35,336 nucleotides of DNA, from positions 1 through 35,336 of the forward strand of contig NZ_JH417825.1 in assembly GCF_000239295.1 (NCBI RefSeq). The letters are read 5' to 3'. Each line of letters starts with the position of its first letter. Position 1 is the first letter of the stretch. The translations under genes were made by a program, and so were the position numbers. Below the pieces are notes generated by a model. The model made no database searches and was not told where the DNA came from. It worked only from the letters and a program-made list of their open reading frames with translations. Shown piece after piece: positions 32,317 through 35,336 of the stretch. The DNA is from Flavonifractor plautii ATCC 29863. GTDB lineage: Bacteria; Bacillota; Clostridia; Oscillospirales; Oscillospiraceae.

Positions 32317-32345
32317 ATTGTAGCAAGGTAACATATAAAAATCAA
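32317..32345 (-). promoter_or_regulatory. Sigma-70 promoter of the activator gene
   Basis: TTGATT (32345-32340) and TACAAT (32322-32317) are spaced by 17 bp, giving a leader of about 60 nt before the TTG start. An AATAATATTATT palindrome lies just downstream of the -10. Confidence 0.7.
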
Positions 32346-32682
32346 TGACACTATCTTTATGTATAGCAAAATCGCTGGCGGAAAGGCTGGTGCCAAGTCG
32401 TAGTCGCCGACTTCTTGAAAAGCTGAGATGCGGAGGATCGTGATACCTGTTTCCCCCCCGCCGCCCCGTCCCCGAAAAGGTCATTTGCTCCAAATCATCG
32501 TCCCGGAAGAAGATGCCCTTCAGGTTGTTGAGGACAATCTGGATCGCCCGTTTAGATGTGTCCCATACCCGGGCGTTGTCACTCCCTTTTGCTGGGCAAG
32601 TGTTGACTGTACCTGCCCTGCCGGGTCCGGGCCGTATGTCTCCAGGGCGTAGATCACGGCCAGCTCCTGGCTCAACAACTGC
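32346..32682 (-). other. Gene-free stretch with possible unidentified relic
   Basis: Upstream of the activator promoter there is no intact gene. A minus-strand frame carries TSKRAIQIVLNNLKGIFFRDDDL, which vaguely resembles phage VapE/primase-type sequence, but the match is too short to rely on. The rest shows stops and frame changes, as expected of decayed DNA. Confidence 0.3.
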
Positions 32683-33050
32683 GGGGACCTTGTATTTGTA
32701 GTGGAGCCGGTCGGCGTCCTTTTCGTACCACTCCCAAAACCATTTATTAAATTCCTCAAACGAGGTAATGACGGAACCGAAGCAGAGGCATTGCGGCGGC
32801 TGTAACCAACCTTCTTCTCTACATTGCCCTTTTCGTTGCCGGAAGCCGGATTGCAAAAATCAGCCCGGAAAATGCAGTGGAGCATAAATCGGGTAAAGCC
32901 CTCTGTCAGAACACGCTCACCGTCTTTCAATACCTGAGCAACAGCCGTGGTCATATTGTCAAAGCGCAGTCTGAGGGGAATACCCCCAATGTACTCAAAA
33001 ATCCGCTTCATGCCTATCCGCAGGCACTCTTGGTTTTGGGGCTGGAATGC
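32683..33050 (-). pseudogene. Remnant of an IS21-family transposase (istA)
   Basis: Minus-strand reading begins AFQPQNQECLRIGMKRIFEYIGGIPLRLRFDNMTTAV and continues DGERVLTEGFTRFMLHCIFRADFCNPASGNEKGNVEKKVGYSRRN, which matches the integrase-type core of IS21 IstA. A frameshift near 32780 moves the homology to SFEEFNKWFWEWYEKDADRLHYKYK in another frame. An in-frame stop lies just upstream at 33051. No istB partner or terminal inverted repeats were recognised. The fragment is inactive. Confidence 0.8.
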
Positions 33051-33263
33051 TTACGATACTCCGTAGTTAGATCTGGGGAAATTTGATATACTGGATTTGA
33101 GCCATTCGTAACGCCTTTCTGCTACCCCCCTTATGGTTATCCCACCTAAGAGGTAGCGTTTATTTCAGATGCTGACAATGGCTCATTTTAATTCGCCATT
33201 AGGGCGCTCACATTTTGGGTAGCCTTTGCTACAATTTTTATTTTGCCGAAAACACTTTTGGCC

Positions 33264-33298
33264 ATAGGACCCGCCTGAGATACAGGCGGGCCCTATGG
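33264..33298 (-). terminator. Hairpin in the ECF downstream region
   Basis: A 17-bp stem with a single mismatch (GCCATAGGACCCGCCTG paired with CAGGCGGGCCCTATGGC) and a 5-nt loop lies between the IS21 relic and the ECF gene. No long T-run follows, so its role is unclear. Confidence 0.4.
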
Positions 33299-33340
33299 CG
33301 GTTTGACGTTTAAACAGTAAGGACAAATCAAAGCGGCAAG

Positions 33341-33377
33341 AAAAAACATGCGGCGCTCGGTTGAGCGCCGCATGTTT
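33341..33377 (-). terminator. Rho-independent terminator of the ECF transporter gene
   Basis: A perfect 15-bp stem (AAACATGCGGCGCTC / GAGCGCCGCATGTTT, loop of 4 nt) is followed on the minus strand by TTTTTTCTTG. It lies about 90 bp after the ECF gene stop. Confidence 0.85.
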
Positions 33378-33468
33378 TCAGCCTTTTCTCCGCCTATGTT
33401 CTATTTCTCCATCCAGGCATATCATCCTACCTTTGACAAAAGGCAGCAAAGTCGATTCCAAGCAAGTA

Positions 33469-35336
33469 TTATACCTCTACCATTCCATACTTGACCTTAA
33501 TGCGGTCCAGCTTCTCCAGCATGGGCTCTGCCCCAAACCAGAGAAAAAGCCAAGTGGCAGCCGCCTGGATACAGTCGAAGGGGAGTCCGGAGATGTAGTA
33601 GGTCAGCAGGACCTTTTCATTGAGCTCTCCCACCCAGGTGAGGGCGGATGCCGGATTCATGATTCCGCCGTAGATCAGTATGGCGGCCAGCGCGCCAAAC
33701 ACGCATAGCGCGCCCCGGTTTCTGCGCAGGAGTCCCTTTCGGAACAGAAGGCCTGCCAGGAAGCCAATAATGCCCATGGCGAACATTTGCCAGGGAGTCA
33801 GCGGGCCCTGTCCAAAGAGCACATTGGAGGCCAGCATGGTCATTGCGCCCACTAGAAACCCCGTCTCTCCCCCGAAGGCAACACCAGCGACAATCGTTAA
33901 CGCCATCACCGGCTTAAATTGCGGCAGCATGAAAAACGCCGCCCGTCCTGCAATGCCAATGGCACACAGGACCGCTATGATCACCAGTTCCCTGGCCTGC
34001 GGCTTTCTCCCCTCAAAGATCAGGAAAAACGGCAGCATACACTCCAACAGCACCATCAGAGAGATGAAATAGTATTTTTTATTCCCCAAATAGAACACTC
34101 CGATATATAGGGTCAGCGGGATTAGCAGTAAAATCAGCACGGCTGCCACAATGGTCCGCTTAGCCAGCTTCCGCTTGGCCCTGGGCACCTGGAGGACATA
34201 ATCCTTCCGGTGGGACCGGCGCGTAATGCAGGCAGCAAACAGGAACAACGAGAGAATAAAGAGCGCATACAGAAACATTTGATGGTTTGCCAGCTCTGTC
34301 ATACCGCCTGCGGTGATCAATTTGGTCAAATCTGTGATGTTCATGAAGGACAGGAACAGGAGGAAGGCCATAGCTCCTGTCAGCGCCGCGCCCAGCTTGC
34401 GCCACCAGGTCAGCGGTTTTGGTTTGGAGTACGCGCCGGCCTCCTCCGGCTCCGGGAGCGGCTCCCTGCGATCCGGGAGTTCCGGCACAGGCGGGAGCGT
34501 CCCGCCGCAGGCCAGTATGACGTCCTCCGCTGTCACTGCCTCCGGGAGCAGGCCACGGGCCATGCGGTTGGCCGAGGTCGTGTAGAAGCTGTTGCCGGAG
34601 AAAAAAGCCCGCGGCGGGGCCTCCGTGACGATGGAGCCGTCGAAAAACAGGGCGCAGCGGTGGGCATACCGGGCGCAGAACTCAATGTCGTGGCTGACCA
34701 TGAGCAGGGCAACCTCCTGTCGCAGGAGTGTCTGCAAAATCTCAGCGAATGTCTGCTTAAATTCCGCGTCCAGCCCCTTGGTGGGCTCGTCCAGCAGCAG
34801 GATTTCCGGTCCCAGCAGGAGCACCTTTGCCAGAGCCGCCCGCTGCTGTTCGCCGCCGGACAGGTCGTAAGGGTGCCGGTCGAGCAGTTCCTCCAGACGG
34901 CACAACCGCACCGCCCAAGCGATCCGCTCCTCCTGCGCCTTTCTGGAGAAAGCCCGGCCCTTGAGAATCTCAATGAGGTCCTCCCGGACGGTTTTCTTCA
35001 CAAAAAGCGCCTGGGGATTCTGCGGCAGCACACCTACCCTCCCAACCAGCTTTACCTCCCCCCGGTAAGGCTTCTGAAGTCCGGACAGCAGCTTCAGACT
35101 GGTGGTCTTTCCGGTGCCGTTGCCGCCCAGTAAGGCCAGGAACTCTCCTCGCCTCACCGTAAGGCTCAACCCTTTCACCACATCCGGCAGCTCTTTTTCG
35201 TACTTGAACCACAGCCCTTCCGCCGTGATGGCCGGCTCATCCGGATACACATGCCGGGACTCGGCGGGCAGTTCTCCCAGCGGATGGCCGTCAGCAAATC
35301 CGGTCAGCCAATCCCGGCCCTCCCGCACCGTGACCG
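33469..35336 (-). CDS. Fused ECF transporter: ATPase, membrane segment and S-component-like domain (partial)
   Basis: The open frame runs through the right edge, so the N-terminus is missing; about 620 aa are visible. The first part is a complete ABC ATPase with Walker A GGNGTGKTT, signature LSGGEQQR and Walker B ILLLDEPTKGLD. A linker at about residues 270-310 precedes hydrophobic helices. The C-terminal 200 residues (RELVIIAVLCAIGIAGRAAFFM ... MTMLASNVLFGQGPLTPWQMFAMG) look like the substrate-binding S component of energy-coupling-factor vitamin/metal transporters. The upstream part likely continues into another ATPase domain, since an ECF module needs two. The imported vitamin cannot be read from sequence. 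Confidence 0.88.
   Translation of the reverse strand, partial: VTVREGRDWLTGFADGHPLGELPAESRHVYPDEPAITAEGLWFKYEKELPDVVKGLSLTVRRGEFLALLGGNGTGKTTSLKLLSGLQKPYRGEVKLVGRVGVLPQNPQALFVKKTVREDLIEILKGRAFSRKAQEERIAWAVRLCRLEELLDRHPYDLSGGEQQRAALAKVLLLGPEILLLDEPTKGLDAEFKQTFAEILQTLLRQEVALLMVSHDIEFCARYAHRCALFFDGSIVTEAPPRAFFSGNSFYTTSANRMARGLLPEAVTAEDVILACGGTLPPVPELPDRREPLPEPEEAGAYSKPKPLTWWRKLGAALTGAMAFLLFLSFMNITDLTKLITAGGMTELANHQMFLYALFILSLFLFAACITRRSHRKDYVLQVPRAKRKLAKRTIVAAVLILLLIPLTLYIGVFYLGNKKYYFISLMVLLECMLPFFLIFEGRKPQARELVIIAVLCAIGIAGRAAFFMLPQFKPVMALTIVAGVAFGGETGFLVGAMTMLASNVLFGQGPLTPWQMFAMGIIGFLAGLLFRKGLLRRNRGALCVFGALAAILIYGGIMNPASALTWVGELNEKVLLTYYISGLPFDCIQAAATWLFLWFGAEPMLEKLDRIKVKYGMVEV

Overview
The window looks like chromosomal DNA of a high-GC, gut-type anaerobic Firmicute, most likely the Oscillospiraceae (Flavonifractor / Pseudoflavonifractor / Intestinimonas-like). 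This is an inference. It rests on the Firmicute-style AGGAGG ribosome sites, a cysteine T-box leader, GC-rich codon use, a PrmC-RecA-RecX-RimO-PgsA housekeeping block and an oxygen-independent fermentation gene cluster. Almost every gene is on the minus strand, so gene order below is given in the direction of transcription.

Region 1 (1-6410). A small ECF-type sigma factor overlaps its probable membrane anti-sigma partner. A MATE exporter follows with its own promoter and terminator. Next is a T-box-controlled cysE-cysS operon, transcribed away from a divergent plus-strand zinc-ribbon membrane protein; two good promoters face apart at 5033-5102. An alpha/beta hydrolase converges on that protein.

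Region 2 (5619-13445). A long minus-strand run reads YqhQ-like DUF1385 protein, prmC, recA, recX, nitroreductase, rimO, pgsA, hexapeptide acyltransferase and hydrolase. Its promoter lies inside the terminator hairpin of the upstream operon.

Region 3 (13511-17323). A lipoprotein, an OmpR-type response regulator and a HAMP histidine kinase form one operon. Upstream is a tRNA-Leu(CAA) with its own promoter. From 17324 to 18381 there is no intact gene, only decayed mobile-element remnants (a serine recombinase fragment and an excisionase-like fragment) in AT-richer DNA.

Region 4 (18382-32345) is the most interesting part. It appears to be a self-contained sigma-54-controlled catabolic operon. 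Order: AcoR-type activator with its own sigma-70 promoter; an enhancer array of TGTGACA/TGTGTCA half-sites; a -24/-12 promoter; a zinc alcohol dehydrogenase; a GntP-family permease; a 4-hydroxybutyrate-dehydrogenase-like iron alcohol dehydrogenase; an SDR; the E1alpha, E1beta, E2 and E3 subunits of an acetoin/2-oxoacid dehydrogenase complex; an SGNH esterase; lipoate-protein ligase; and a VOC-family protein. It reads as uptake of a small hydroxylated compound, oxidation by up to three dehydrogenases, thiamine-dependent cleavage to an acyl-CoA, and local lipoylation of E2 and E3. The substrate cannot be read from the sequence.

Region 5 (32683-35336). A degenerate IS21-type transposase (istA) fragment separates the activator from a partial fused ECF-transporter gene, an ATPase joined to membrane and S-component-like domains, which runs off the right edge.
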